This document shows, piece by piece, positions 24,243-31,728 of a stretch of 35,203 nucleotides of DNA. Positions within the stretch are counted from its first letter, which is position 1. Each line of letters starts with the position of its first letter. The stretch lies in assembly GCA_036562755.1 (NCBI GenBank), contig DATCJN010000066.1, positions 1-35,203 of the forward strand, in the 5' to 3' direction. This DNA is from DUVY01 sp036562755. Lineage in GTDB: Bacteria; Bacillota; Clostridia; Christensenellales; DUVY01. The position numbers and the translations under genes were made by a program. The notes below the pieces were generated by a model that had not been told where the DNA came from, searched no databases, and saw only the letters and a list, made by a program, of their open reading frames with translations.

Positions 24243-26177
24243 TTGAAATCAAGCACAAAAGGGGTTATTTTTACCGCTTTATTAGTGTTGAGCTTTTTGG
24301 TAATTGCGGGTATTTTTTTATTCAGCAATAAACCCGACACTATAAAATATAACGAAGCCCTGGAACTTATAACTGAAAAAGAAATTAAATACGTATTTGT
24401 AGAAGGCTATCAAGCCAAAGCCAAAAAATCGCAAAGCGGTTCGGGCTTTGATTATGAGTTCAACATTCCCTCAAGAACGGAGTTTTCCGACGATCTAATT
24501 AGAGAATTTAACGCAAAATACGGCACAGATGACGAGCAAATAACGTCGCTGGTTCAGATTTCAGAAAAATTCGGTCTGGCCGTGGAATTTAATAACCCCA
24601 ACGCGGGCACTATTTGGCAGTATCTGCCCTATCTTTTGGGCGTTATTATGCTGGTAGTGCTGGCTTTCTTTGTATATCGCACATTAAACCAGAATAACAA
24701 GCAGGCAATCAGCTTTTCTAAGTCCAAAGCCCGTCTAAATCAAAACATGAAAGTAAGATTTAGCGACGTAGCGGGCGCGGAAGAAGAAAAGACGGAGCTT
24801 GCCGAAATAGTTGAGTTTTTAAAGAATCCCAAAAAATTCGAGCAGCTCGGCGCAAGAATCCCCAAGGGCGTATTGTTAGTAGGCCCTCCCGGAACGGGTA
24901 AAACGCTGTTTGCCAAGGCGGTAGCGGGCGAGGCGAACGTGCCTTTCTTCTCCATAAGCGGTTCGGATTTCGTGGAAATGTTCGTAGGCGTGGGCGCTTC
25001 CCGCGTTAGAGATTTGTTTGAAGACGCCAAGAAAAATATGCCTTGCATAGTGTTTATAGACGAAATAGACGCTGTCGGCCGTCAAAGAGGCACAGGTTTA
25101 GGCGGCGGCCACGACGAAAGGGAGCAAACTCTCAACCAGTTGCTTGTTCAAATGGACGGCTTTGAGAGCAACAGCGGCATCATAGTTATGGCCGCTACCA
25201 ACAGAGCGGATATCCTAGACCCCGCGCTGTTAAGACCGGGCAGATTTGACAGACAGATTTATATAAATATTCCCGACGTTAGAGGCAGAGAGGAAATTTT
25301 TAAAGTTCACGCCAGAAACAAACCTCTAGCGCCCGACGTAGATTTTAAGATATTGGCCAGAATAACCAGCGGTTTTTCGGGCGCAGATATAGAAAACCTT
25401 CTCAACGAGGCTGCTATTTTGGCGGCAAGAGCGGGCAGAAAGGTAATTACCATGCTGGATATTAACGAAGGCATTAATAAGGTAATTATGGGACCTCAAA
25501 AGAAAAGCCGCGTAATTACCGAAGTTGATAAGCGCATTACCGCTTATCACGAAGCAGGCCACGCTATAGTAGCCAAAGTCTTGCCTCACTGCGACCCCGT
25601 GCACGAAGTTTCCATTATACCGCGCGGCAGAGCGGCGGGCTATACGATGACTCGTCCCGAATCGGATGACGCCCATACCACGTTTAACAAACTTAACGAC
25701 GAAATAGCTATGATGATGGGCGGAAGAGCCGCCGAAGAGCTTGTCATAAAGGATATTTCTACCGGCGCGGTAGGCGACTTGCAAATGGCCACCGATAGAG
25801 CGCGCAAGATGGTTATGGAATGGGGCATGAGCTCTGAGCTTGGTCCGATTTACCTGGGCTCTACGCACGAAATCTTCTTAGGCAGGGATTACCAATCCGT
25901 CCATAACTACAGCGAAAAGGTAGCTTCGTTGATTGACGCCGAAGTCAAGAAGATTTTGGATAAAGCTTACCAGACCGCTCTAAATATTTTAAGCGAGCAC
26001 AGAGACGTTATGGACAAAATGGTCCGACTTTTGATAGATAAAGAAACAATTTACGCCGAAGAGGTTGACGCTCTAATGGCGGGCAAGCCTTTGGAAGAAA
26101 TCGAAAGAGAACTGGAAGAGAGGCTGCAGCTTAGGGCAAAACAAGTAAACGAAGCGGTCTCCAACAGCCAAAATTAA
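24243..26177 (+). CDS. ftsH: ATP-dependent zinc metalloprotease FtsH
   Basis: A 644-aa membrane-anchored AAA+ protease that unfolds and degrades damaged membrane proteins and short-lived regulators. TM1 is at about 8-28, followed by an extracytoplasmic segment and TM2 at about 126-146. In the AAA domain, Walker A GPPGTGKT is at 214-221, Walker B is 'CIVFIDEIDAVGRQRG' and the second region of homology 'ATNRADILDPALLRPGRFDR' is complete. The protease zinc site HEAGH is at 436-440 with the third ligand Asp in 'GDLQMATDRARKM'. The start is TTG 24243, set by GGAGG 6 nt upstream; the next ATG would remove TM1. It is transcribed alone between a promoter and a terminator. Length is normal (about 600-650 aa). 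Confidence 0.98.
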   Translation: MKSSTKGVIFTALLVLSFLVIAGIFLFSNKPDTIKYNEALELITEKEIKYVFVEGYQAKAKKSQSGSGFDYEFNIPSRTEFSDDLIREFNAKYGTDDEQITSLVQISEKFGLAVEFNNPNAGTIWQYLPYLLGVIMLVVLAFFVYRTLNQNNKQAISFSKSKARLNQNMKVRFSDVAGAEEEKTELAEIVEFLKNPKKFEQLGARIPKGVLLVGPPGTGKTLFAKAVAGEANVPFFSISGSDFVEMFVGVGASRVRDLFEDAKKNMPCIVFIDEIDAVGRQRGTGLGGGHDEREQTLNQLLVQMDGFESNSGIIVMAATNRADILDPALLRPGRFDRQIYINIPDVRGREEIFKVHARNKPLAPDVDFKILARITSGFSGADIENLLNEAAILAARAGRKVITMLDINEGINKVIMGPQKKSRVITEVDKRITAYHEAGHAIVAKVLPHCDPVHEVSIIPRGRAAGYTMTRPESDDAHTTFNKLNDEIAMMMGGRAAEELVIKDISTGAVGDLQMATDRARKMVMEWGMSSELGPIYLGSTHEIFLGRDYQSVHNYSEKVASLIDAEVKKILDKAYQTALNILSEHRDVMDKMVRLLIDKETIYAEEVDALMAGKPLEEIERELEERLQLRAKQVNEAVSNSQN

Positions 26178-26184
26178 AATCAAC

Positions 26185-26216
26185 GCGCGGTTAAACAAAC
26201 CGCGCTAAATTTTATT
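26185..26216 (+). terminator. intrinsic terminator of ftsH
   Basis: GCGCGGTT (26185-26192) pairs with AACCGCGC (26198-26205) across a 5-nt loop, then a T-rich tract to 26216. It starts 8 nt after the stop codon. Confidence 0.85.
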
Positions 26217-26231
26217 TTGCCGTTTTAACAA

Positions 26232-26261
26232 TTGACTAAAGGCCCTAAAATCATATATACT
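26232..26261 (+). promoter_or_regulatory. promoter of the membrane-anchored hypothetical gene
   Basis: TTGACT (26232-26237), an 18-bp spacer and TATACT (26256-26261) lie 33 bp before ATG 26295. An in-frame TTG at 26232 is the -35 box itself and is not a start. Confidence 0.65.
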
Positions 26262-26294
26262 AAATCGGTAGGAAAAAACGCAAGGTATATTATT

Positions 26295-26951
26295 ATGGCA
26301 AAAGTAAAAAGCAAAGCGAAGTTAATAGTTAATATAATTTTGATTTCTTTGGTCGCGGTTATCGCAATTTTCGCGATAGCAACAGCCTTTATAAAAACCA
26401 ATCCCGCGCCCAAATTGGACAAGCCTTACGCTCTCCAAATTATAAGCCAAGGCTCGCTTATCTCTCCGACCAATAGGCTTGATTTAAGCCAAGACAACAC
26501 ATATAAAGAAGATTTAGAAAAATTTTATGCGGCATATAAGGAAGCTACTGATTTTTCGGCGCTAAGAGGAATCATGGAATATCAATGGTTCAAAAAAGCG
26601 CATATAACCACATATAAGGACGAGGATGGCAACAAACAATTTAAGACCTTGGATAAAGACGATATTTCCGCAATCAGCGTAGCTCCTTCTACCGTTAACA
26701 ACGGTTCAAAATACTTGGTCGCTTTAAAATATGTCGATGTCAAAACTTTAAAGATAGACGGCAAAGATATTGCTTACGATACCGTATTCTTCGTAGTTAG
26801 ATACACCGAGGGCGAAATCGCTTCTTTTAAGATGTATTTCGTCGAGTATGATAAATTGATAAACGAGGATTTTTACGAAGCATATGAAATCACTGCGTAT
26901 GGGCAGCTGACCAAACTCTATGTCTTGGTTGAGGACATTCTGGAGAAATAA
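26295..26951 (+). CDS. hypothetical protein with one N-terminal membrane anchor
   Basis: A 218-aa protein. Basic residues ('AKVKSKAK') precede one hydrophobic helix at about 10-32 ('IVNIILISLVAVIAIFAIAT'); the remaining roughly 185 residues should lie outside the membrane, by the positive-inside rule. The outer part is charged, with no cysteines of note and no motif I recognise ('FFVVRYTEGEIASFKMYFVE' is its most regular strand-like stretch). ATG 26295 has AAGG 9 nt upstream, and the promoter position excludes the longer frame. It sits between ftsH and guaA with its own promoter and terminator, so no functional link is implied. Confidence 0.7.
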   Translation: MAKVKSKAKLIVNIILISLVAVIAIFAIATAFIKTNPAPKLDKPYALQIISQGSLISPTNRLDLSQDNTYKEDLEKFYAAYKEATDFSALRGIMEYQWFKKAHITTYKDEDGNKQFKTLDKDDISAISVAPSTVNNGSKYLVALKYVDVKTLKIDGKDIAYDTVFFVVRYTEGEIASFKMYFVEYDKLINEDFYEAYEITAYGQLTKLYVLVEDILEK

Positions 26952-26963
26952 AACAGACTTGAC

Positions 26964-26992
26964 AACCCGCTAAAAACAAAGCGGGTTTTTTT
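26964..26992 (+). terminator. intrinsic terminator before guaA
   Basis: AACCCGCT (26964-26971) pairs with AGCGGGTT (26980-26987) across an 8-nt loop and ends in a T7 run. Confidence 0.88.
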
Positions 26993-27009
26993 AAATTAAA
27001 GTAATACAG

Positions 27010-27038
27010 TTGAGAAAAACGATTATTTTTGATAAAAT
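27010..27038 (+). promoter_or_regulatory. promoter of the guaA-purF-gatCAB operon
   Basis: TTGAGA (27010-27015), a 17-bp spacer and TAAAAT (27033-27038) lie 27 bp before guaA. That leader is too short for a purine riboswitch, so control by guanine or adenine through the leader is unlikely. Confidence 0.68.
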
Positions 27039-27065
27039 AAAATCGCTTTAAAAAGTAGGCAAAAA

Positions 27066-28571
27066 ATGGAAAGACAGACTGTTGTAATATTAGATTTAGG
27101 CGGCCCCAATAACCAATTAATCGCAAGGCGCGTTAGAGAATGCAATGTTTATTGCGAACTGTTAACTTACACCTCAAGTATTGAAGAAATCAAAAAATAC
27201 AATCCCGTAGGCATTATAATAGCAGGCAGCATAGACAATCACAGCAGGATTGGGCAGTTTAAGCTAGATAGCAAAATTTTTGAACTGGGAGTCCCCGTTT
27301 TGGGCATTGGCTTAGGACAAGCTTTGATTGCCCAAAGTTTAGGCGGCAAAACATCCTGCGCCCAAGACGAATATAAAGTTTCGCAAATTACAGTTGATAC
27401 TAACCATCCCTTATTTGAGGGCGTAAAAAAAGAATTTAGAGGCTGGATTAACCGATCCGTTTTAGTCGATAATTTACCTAAAGGTTTTACTGGCGCGGAT
27501 TCTTTTAATACCGCGATATTAAACGACAAATTAAAAATTTACGGCCTGTTGTTCCACCCCGAAAACCCCAATACCGAAGACGGCTTGAATATTCTAAAGA
27601 ACTTCTTATATACCATTTGCCAGGCGCGCGCGGACTGGACTATGAAAAACTACGCGCAAAACTATATTGATATTTTAAGAGAGCAAATAGGCGATCAAAA
27701 AGTTCTTTGCGCTTTAAGCGGCGGAGTGGACAGTTCCGTATGCGCGATGCTGGTTCAAAGAGCGATTGGCAATAACCTGGTTTGTATTTTGGTCGATCAT
27801 GGCTTGATGAGAAAAAACGAGGCCGACGAAGTCGAAAGATTTTTTAAGACCCAGCAGGGCATTAATTTAATTAGAATAAACGCTCAAGACAGATTTTTAA
27901 ATAGATTAAAAGGCGTCATTGATCCTGAGCAAAAACGCAAAGTAATAGGCGAAGAGTTTATAAGGGTCTTCGAAGAGGAAGCCCAAAAGATAGGAAAAAT
28001 AGATTATCTAGTCCAGGGCACTATTTATCCCGACATCATAGAGAGCGCGGGCGTAAAAAGCCACCACAACGTAGGCGGCCTGCCTAAAAATATCAATTTT
28101 AAGGGCATAATAGAGCCTGTAAGAAGCCTGTTTAAAGACGAAGTCCGTCAACTAGGGTTAGAGCTGGGCATGCCCGAAAACCTCGTGTATAGGCAGCCTT
28201 TCCCCGGTCCGGGCTTAGGCGTCAGAGTAATAGGCGAGATCACCAAAGAAAAATTGGATATTTTAAGAGAAGCCGACGCTATCTTTAGAGAAGAAATCGC
28301 GGCGGCGGGACTTGACAGAAGCATAAACCAATATTTTGCCATATTGACCGACATGCGCTCGGTAGGAGTAAGAAACGAAGAGCGCACATACGATTATGTT
28401 TTAGCGCTTAGAGCGGTAAACACCACGGACTTTATGACAGCCAAATGGGCTCAAATACCCCATTCCGTGCTTGACCGCGCAAGTTCTAGAATAGTCAGCG
28501 AGGTTAAATCGATTAGCCGCATAGTGTATGATATAACCAGCAAACCACCCGCTACTATAGAGTGGGAGTAA
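27066..28571 (+). CDS. guaA: GMP synthase with inactivated glutaminase domain
   Basis: 501 aa. GMP synthase converts XMP to GMP using ATP and ammonia, normally released from glutamine by an N-terminal class I glutaminase domain. The synthetase half is intact: the ATP pyrophosphatase loop 'ALSGGVDSSV' (218-224), 'VQGTIYPDIIES', 'FKDEVRQLGLELG' and the C-terminal dimerisation end 'SKPPATIEWE'. The glutaminase half keeps its fold ('QLIARRVRECNVYCELL', 'LGGKT', H164 and E166 in FHPE), but the catalytic cysteine block GICYG reads GIGLG, with Gly82 (GGC at 27309-27311) in place of Cys. The SGGP oxyanion loop reads AGSI, and the WMSHGD block is not recognisable. I infer an ammonia-dependent enzyme. 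It is the first gene of the operon, 22 nt before purF; length is normal. Confidence 0.95.
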   Translation: MERQTVVILDLGGPNNQLIARRVRECNVYCELLTYTSSIEEIKKYNPVGIIIAGSIDNHSRIGQFKLDSKIFELGVPVLGIGLGQALIAQSLGGKTSCAQDEYKVSQITVDTNHPLFEGVKKEFRGWINRSVLVDNLPKGFTGADSFNTAILNDKLKIYGLLFHPENPNTEDGLNILKNFLYTICQARADWTMKNYAQNYIDILREQIGDQKVLCALSGGVDSSVCAMLVQRAIGNNLVCILVDHGLMRKNEADEVERFFKTQQGINLIRINAQDRFLNRLKGVIDPEQKRKVIGEEFIRVFEEEAQKIGKIDYLVQGTIYPDIIESAGVKSHHNVGGLPKNINFKGIIEPVRSLFKDEVRQLGLELGMPENLVYRQPFPGPGLGVRVIGEITKEKLDILREADAIFREEIAAAGLDRSINQYFAILTDMRSVGVRNEERTYDYVLALRAVNTTDFMTAKWAQIPHSVLDRASSRIVSEVKSISRIVYDITSKPPATIEWE

Positions 28572-28593
28572 TATAGATTAGAAAAAGGTAAAT

Positions 28594-30063
28594 ATGGTTT
28601 TAGACAAAGTCAAAGAAGAGTGCGGAGTTTTTGGTTTTTATGATAACGACGGCTTTGACGTGGCTAGAATGACTTATTACGGACTTTACGCCCTGCAGCA
28701 TCGCGGGCAAGAAAGCTGCGGAATAGCCGTAAACGACGACGGCGTTATAACCGTCCACAAGGGCATCGGTTTGGTCAACGAAGTCTTTGACTCGGAGAAC
28801 ATCCAAGAACTAAAAGGCAAAATGGCCGTCGGACACGTGCTTTATTCGACTTCCAAATTCCAAAGGGAAGACTGTCAACCGCTGGTCAGCCGTTACATAA
28901 AGGGAAGTTTAACGATTGCTCTCAACGGCAACTTGACCAACGCGCACGAATTAAGGGCTAAGCTAGAACAAGAAGGCGCGATCTTTCAATCTTCTTCCAA
29001 TGCCGAAGTGATAATGCACTTGGCGGCGCGAGCCAGGACAAAGACGCATTCGATTGAAGAAGCGATGTTAAAGGTCTTGCCGCAATTGGAAGGCGCGTTT
29101 TCTTTGATAATAATGAGCCCGCGAAAACTAATAGCTATACGAGATCCCAAAGGCTTTAGACCGTTATGTCTTGGCAAGATAAAAAATTCTTACATAATAG
29201 CAAGCGAAACGGCCGCCTTGGATGTCATAAGGGCTGAATTTTTAAGAGATATTGAAGCGGGCGAAATGGTTATAATAAACCAGGAAGGCCTAAACAGCAT
29301 AAAATACGCCAGCGAACAGCCTTCGCATTGCGTATTTGAGTATATTTACTTTGCCCGCCCCGACAGCGTAATAGACGGCGTGAGCGTCTATCAAGCCAGG
29401 GTTCAGACGGGAAAGTTATTGGCCAAGGCGCATCCGGTTGAAGCGGATATAGTTGTAGGCGTGCCTGATTCGGGCTTGAGTTTTGCGGTTGGATACGCCC
29501 AGGAAAGCGGAATTCCTTACGGCGAAGGCCTTATAAAAAACCGCTATACAGGCAGGACGTTTATTAAGCCCACTCAGGACGAAAGAGAGATGAGCGTCAG
29601 CATAAAACTCAATGTCCTAAAAAACAACATTAAGGGCAAGCGGGTTATATTGATAGACGACTCTATCGTGCGCGGCACTACCTGCGCCAACCTTATAAAG
29701 CTGTTTAGAAACGCGGGCGCGACCGAGATACATATGAGGGTAGCCTCCCCGCCGTTTTTATGGCCTTGCTACTTTGGAACGGATATCCCGTCTAGAAAAG
29801 AGCTGATAGCCGTAAAATACACGCTGGAAGAAATTCGCCAAAAAATCGGCGCGGACTCTTTGGGATATCTGCCGCTTGAGGATATAAAAAATATAGGCTT
29901 AAAACAAGACCAAGGCTATTGCGACGCTTGTTTTTCGGGCAAATATTCCATAAAAAAACTGCCTAAAAACGTTCCCACACCTTCCAAGACTCAGGAGGAA
30001 ATTATATATGATAACCGCAGAAGAATTATTAAAGATTTCAAAATTATCAAGGCTTACTCTTAG
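28594..30063 (+). CDS. purF: amidophosphoribosyltransferase with altered glutamine site
   Basis: 489 aa. PurF makes phosphoribosylamine from PRPP, the first committed purine step, using ammonia from an N-terminal Ntn-type glutaminase. The propeptide is 'MVLDKVKEE' and the nucleophile Cys10 in 'ECGVFGF' is present. The PRPP loop 'VILIDDSIVRGTT' is at 351-363. Cysteines 246, 392, 443 and 446 correspond to the [4Fe-4S] ligands of Bacillus subtilis PurF, so an oxygen-sensitive cluster is expected. The glutamine site is unusual: the conserved HVRYxT reads HVLYST (Leu83) and SDTEV reads SNAEV (Asn136). These replace the Arg and Asp that hold the carboxylate and amino group of glutamine in the E. 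coli enzyme. Its last 56 nt overlap gatC, and the tail 'IIYDNRRRIIKDFKIIKAYS' has no clear family match. Confidence 0.95.
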   Translation: MVLDKVKEECGVFGFYDNDGFDVARMTYYGLYALQHRGQESCGIAVNDDGVITVHKGIGLVNEVFDSENIQELKGKMAVGHVLYSTSKFQREDCQPLVSRYIKGSLTIALNGNLTNAHELRAKLEQEGAIFQSSSNAEVIMHLAARARTKTHSIEEAMLKVLPQLEGAFSLIIMSPRKLIAIRDPKGFRPLCLGKIKNSYIIASETAALDVIRAEFLRDIEAGEMVIINQEGLNSIKYASEQPSHCVFEYIYFARPDSVIDGVSVYQARVQTGKLLAKAHPVEADIVVGVPDSGLSFAVGYAQESGIPYGEGLIKNRYTGRTFIKPTQDEREMSVSIKLNVLKNNIKGKRVILIDDSIVRGTTCANLIKLFRNAGATEIHMRVASPPFLWPCYFGTDIPSRKELIAVKYTLEEIRQKIGADSLGYLPLEDIKNIGLKQDQGYCDACFSGKYSIKKLPKNVPTPSKTQEEIIYDNRRRIIKDFKIIKAYS

Positions 30064-30292
30064 CGACGAAGATGTCCAAGAGTATTTGGAGGATTTTAAC
30101 TCAATTTTAAGCACCATTGAGACGCTGAACGAGGTGGATACCGAAGGCGTTGAACCCACTTATAGCATGATGGTAAACTTTGAGGATTTGAGAGAAGATA
30201 TCGACAAGCCCTCTACGGATAGAGATAAAATATTGCAAAACGCTCCCGAAACTGAAGACGGGGCGTTTAGAGTGCCTACTGTTGTGGAGTAA
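30008..30292 (+). CDS. gatC: Asp/Glu-tRNA amidotransferase subunit C
   Basis: 94 aa, the small belt subunit that wraps GatA and GatB and stabilises the complex. The N-terminus 'TAEELLKISKLSRLTLSDED', and 'VEPTYSMM' in the middle, are typical. ATG 30008 has a consensus AGGAGG (29993-29998) 9 nt upstream, lying inside purF, so the unusual 56-nt overlap with purF is real at the level of signals. The stop shares one base with the gatA start (TAATG). Length is normal. Confidence 0.93.
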   Translation: MITAEELLKISKLSRLTLSDEDVQEYLEDFNSILSTIETLNEVDTEGVEPTYSMMVNFEDLREDIDKPSTDRDKILQNAPETEDGAFRVPTVVE

Positions 30293-31728
30293 TGAGTATG
30301 TATACCAAAACGCTGAATGAAATAATTAAGTTACTTGAAGAAAAACAAGTCTCGACAGTCGAGGTTGTAAAAAGCTGTCTTGACAATATAGAAAAAAACA
30401 AGCACCTTAACGCGCTCAACTATTTGTGCGCAGAAGACGCGCTAAAAAAAGCGGAAGAGATAGACGCAAGACGCGCCCGCGGCGAAAAGATAGGAAAATT
30501 AGCCGGCGCGCCCATCTTAATTAAGGATAATATTTGCACCGAAGGCATACCCACCACCTGCTCGTCCAAAATGCTTCATAACTTTATACCGCCTTATAAC
30601 GCTACGGTAGTAGAGAAGCTATTGGCGGAGGACGCTATAATTATAGGCAAGACTAATATGGATGAGTTTGCTATGGGTTCGGGCAACCTAAGCTCATATA
30701 CGGGCATTGTCCGCAACCCGCATAACACCGACTATGTTCCGGGCGGCTCCAGCGGCGGAAGCGCCGCGGCAATGGCGGCGCACCTGGCTTACGCGGCGCT
30801 TGGAACGGATACGGGCGGCTCTATCAGAGAGCCTGCAAGCTATTGCGGCGTTGTAGGCGTAAAACCCACCTACGGCGCGGTTTCCCGCCACGGCGTTATA
30901 GCGCTCTCTAGCAGCTATGACCAAGTCGGCCCTATTACTAAGGATGTTCAAGACGCCGCGCTCATGATGCAGATAATAAGCGGACACGACGAACAGGACA
31001 ATATTACGTATCATTGGGATTGCTCTAATTTAGCGGCGCTGGATAAAGATTTTAGCTTCAAGGGCAAAAAAGTCGGCGTTCCTAAAGAATTTATGGAAAT
31101 GATAAAAGACGCCGACGTAAAAGCAGTAATGCAAAACACGCTAGATAAATTAAGCTCTGAAGGCGCCGAAATAGTAGAGCTTTCCATGAAAACGCTGACT
31201 TATGCCATACCCGTATATTATGTGTTCGGATACGCCGAAGCGGCCTCCAACCTGGCCAGATTTGACGGCATAAGATACGGCTACCGCACCGAAAAGTTTG
31301 ATGACTTGATGGATATATACTTTAAGAGCCGCACAGAAGGCCTTGGCAGAGATGTCAAGTTGAGAATTTTAATCGGAAACTATGTCACGGCCAAGGGCAA
31401 TTTCAACGCCTACTTTAGAAAGGCGCAAAAAGTTCAAACCCTTATCAAAAAAGACTTTGAGCGCGCCTTTGAAAAGTGCGATATAATTTTAACGCCTACT
31501 ACTCCCGCGCCCGCGTTTAAGATAGACGCCGATCAAGAAGACGTTGAGATCAAGTACACGTCGGACGCGTTCGTAGTTCCCGTCAATATAGCGGGCAACG
31601 CGGCTATAAGCGTTCCCGGGGGCTTTAGCTCCAAAGGATTGCCTATAGGGCTACAATTTATCGCTCCTTATTATAGCGAAAAATTCATGTTTGACGCAGC
31701 TTACGCTTTTGAGAGGATAAGAGAATGA
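30292..31728 (+). CDS. gatA: Asp/Glu-tRNA amidotransferase subunit A (glutaminase)
   Basis: 478 aa. This amidase-signature protein releases ammonia from glutamine and passes it to GatB. The catalytic triad is K78 ('GAPILIKDNIC'), S153 ('GGSSGGS') and nucleophile S177 ('TDTGGSIREPAS'), equivalent to K79, S154 and S178 of Staphylococcus aureus GatA. The glutamine-anchoring Arg ('VKLRILIG') and Asp ('YTSDAFVVPVN') are kept, so glutamine use looks intact, in contrast to the two amidotransferases upstream. Minor oddities are 'KLRI' for the usual KRRI, and Glu after 'GGSIR' where Gln is common. The start ATG 30292 overlaps the gatC stop by one base; the end overlaps gatB by 4 nt. Length is normal. 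Confidence 0.97.
   Translation: MSMYTKTLNEIIKLLEEKQVSTVEVVKSCLDNIEKNKHLNALNYLCAEDALKKAEEIDARRARGEKIGKLAGAPILIKDNICTEGIPTTCSSKMLHNFIPPYNATVVEKLLAEDAIIIGKTNMDEFAMGSGNLSSYTGIVRNPHNTDYVPGGSSGGSAAAMAAHLAYAALGTDTGGSIREPASYCGVVGVKPTYGAVSRHGVIALSSSYDQVGPITKDVQDAALMMQIISGHDEQDNITYHWDCSNLAALDKDFSFKGKKVGVPKEFMEMIKDADVKAVMQNTLDKLSSEGAEIVELSMKTLTYAIPVYYVFGYAEAASNLARFDGIRYGYRTEKFDDLMDIYFKSRTEGLGRDVKLRILIGNYVTAKGNFNAYFRKAQKVQTLIKKDFERAFEKCDIILTPTTPAPAFKIDADQEDVEIKYTSDAFVVPVNIAGNAAISVPGGFSSKGLPIGLQFIAPYYSEKFMFDAAYAFERIRE

Noticed and set aside
25326..25868. A 180-codon minus-strand frame opposite ftsH
   Set aside because: Shadow frame of the FtsH protease domain; composition is His/Arg-rich and no start signal is present.
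26232..26294. Longer N-terminus for the membrane-anchored hypothetical protein
   Set aside because: The TTG is the -35 box of a TTGACT-18-TATACT promoter; ATG 26295 precedes a normal anchor helix.
27039..27065. Purine riboswitch or T-box leader for guaA or the synthetase genes
   Set aside because: The guaA leader is only about 25 nt. The gaps before glnS and alaS are under 55 nt, with no T-box sequence or terminator.
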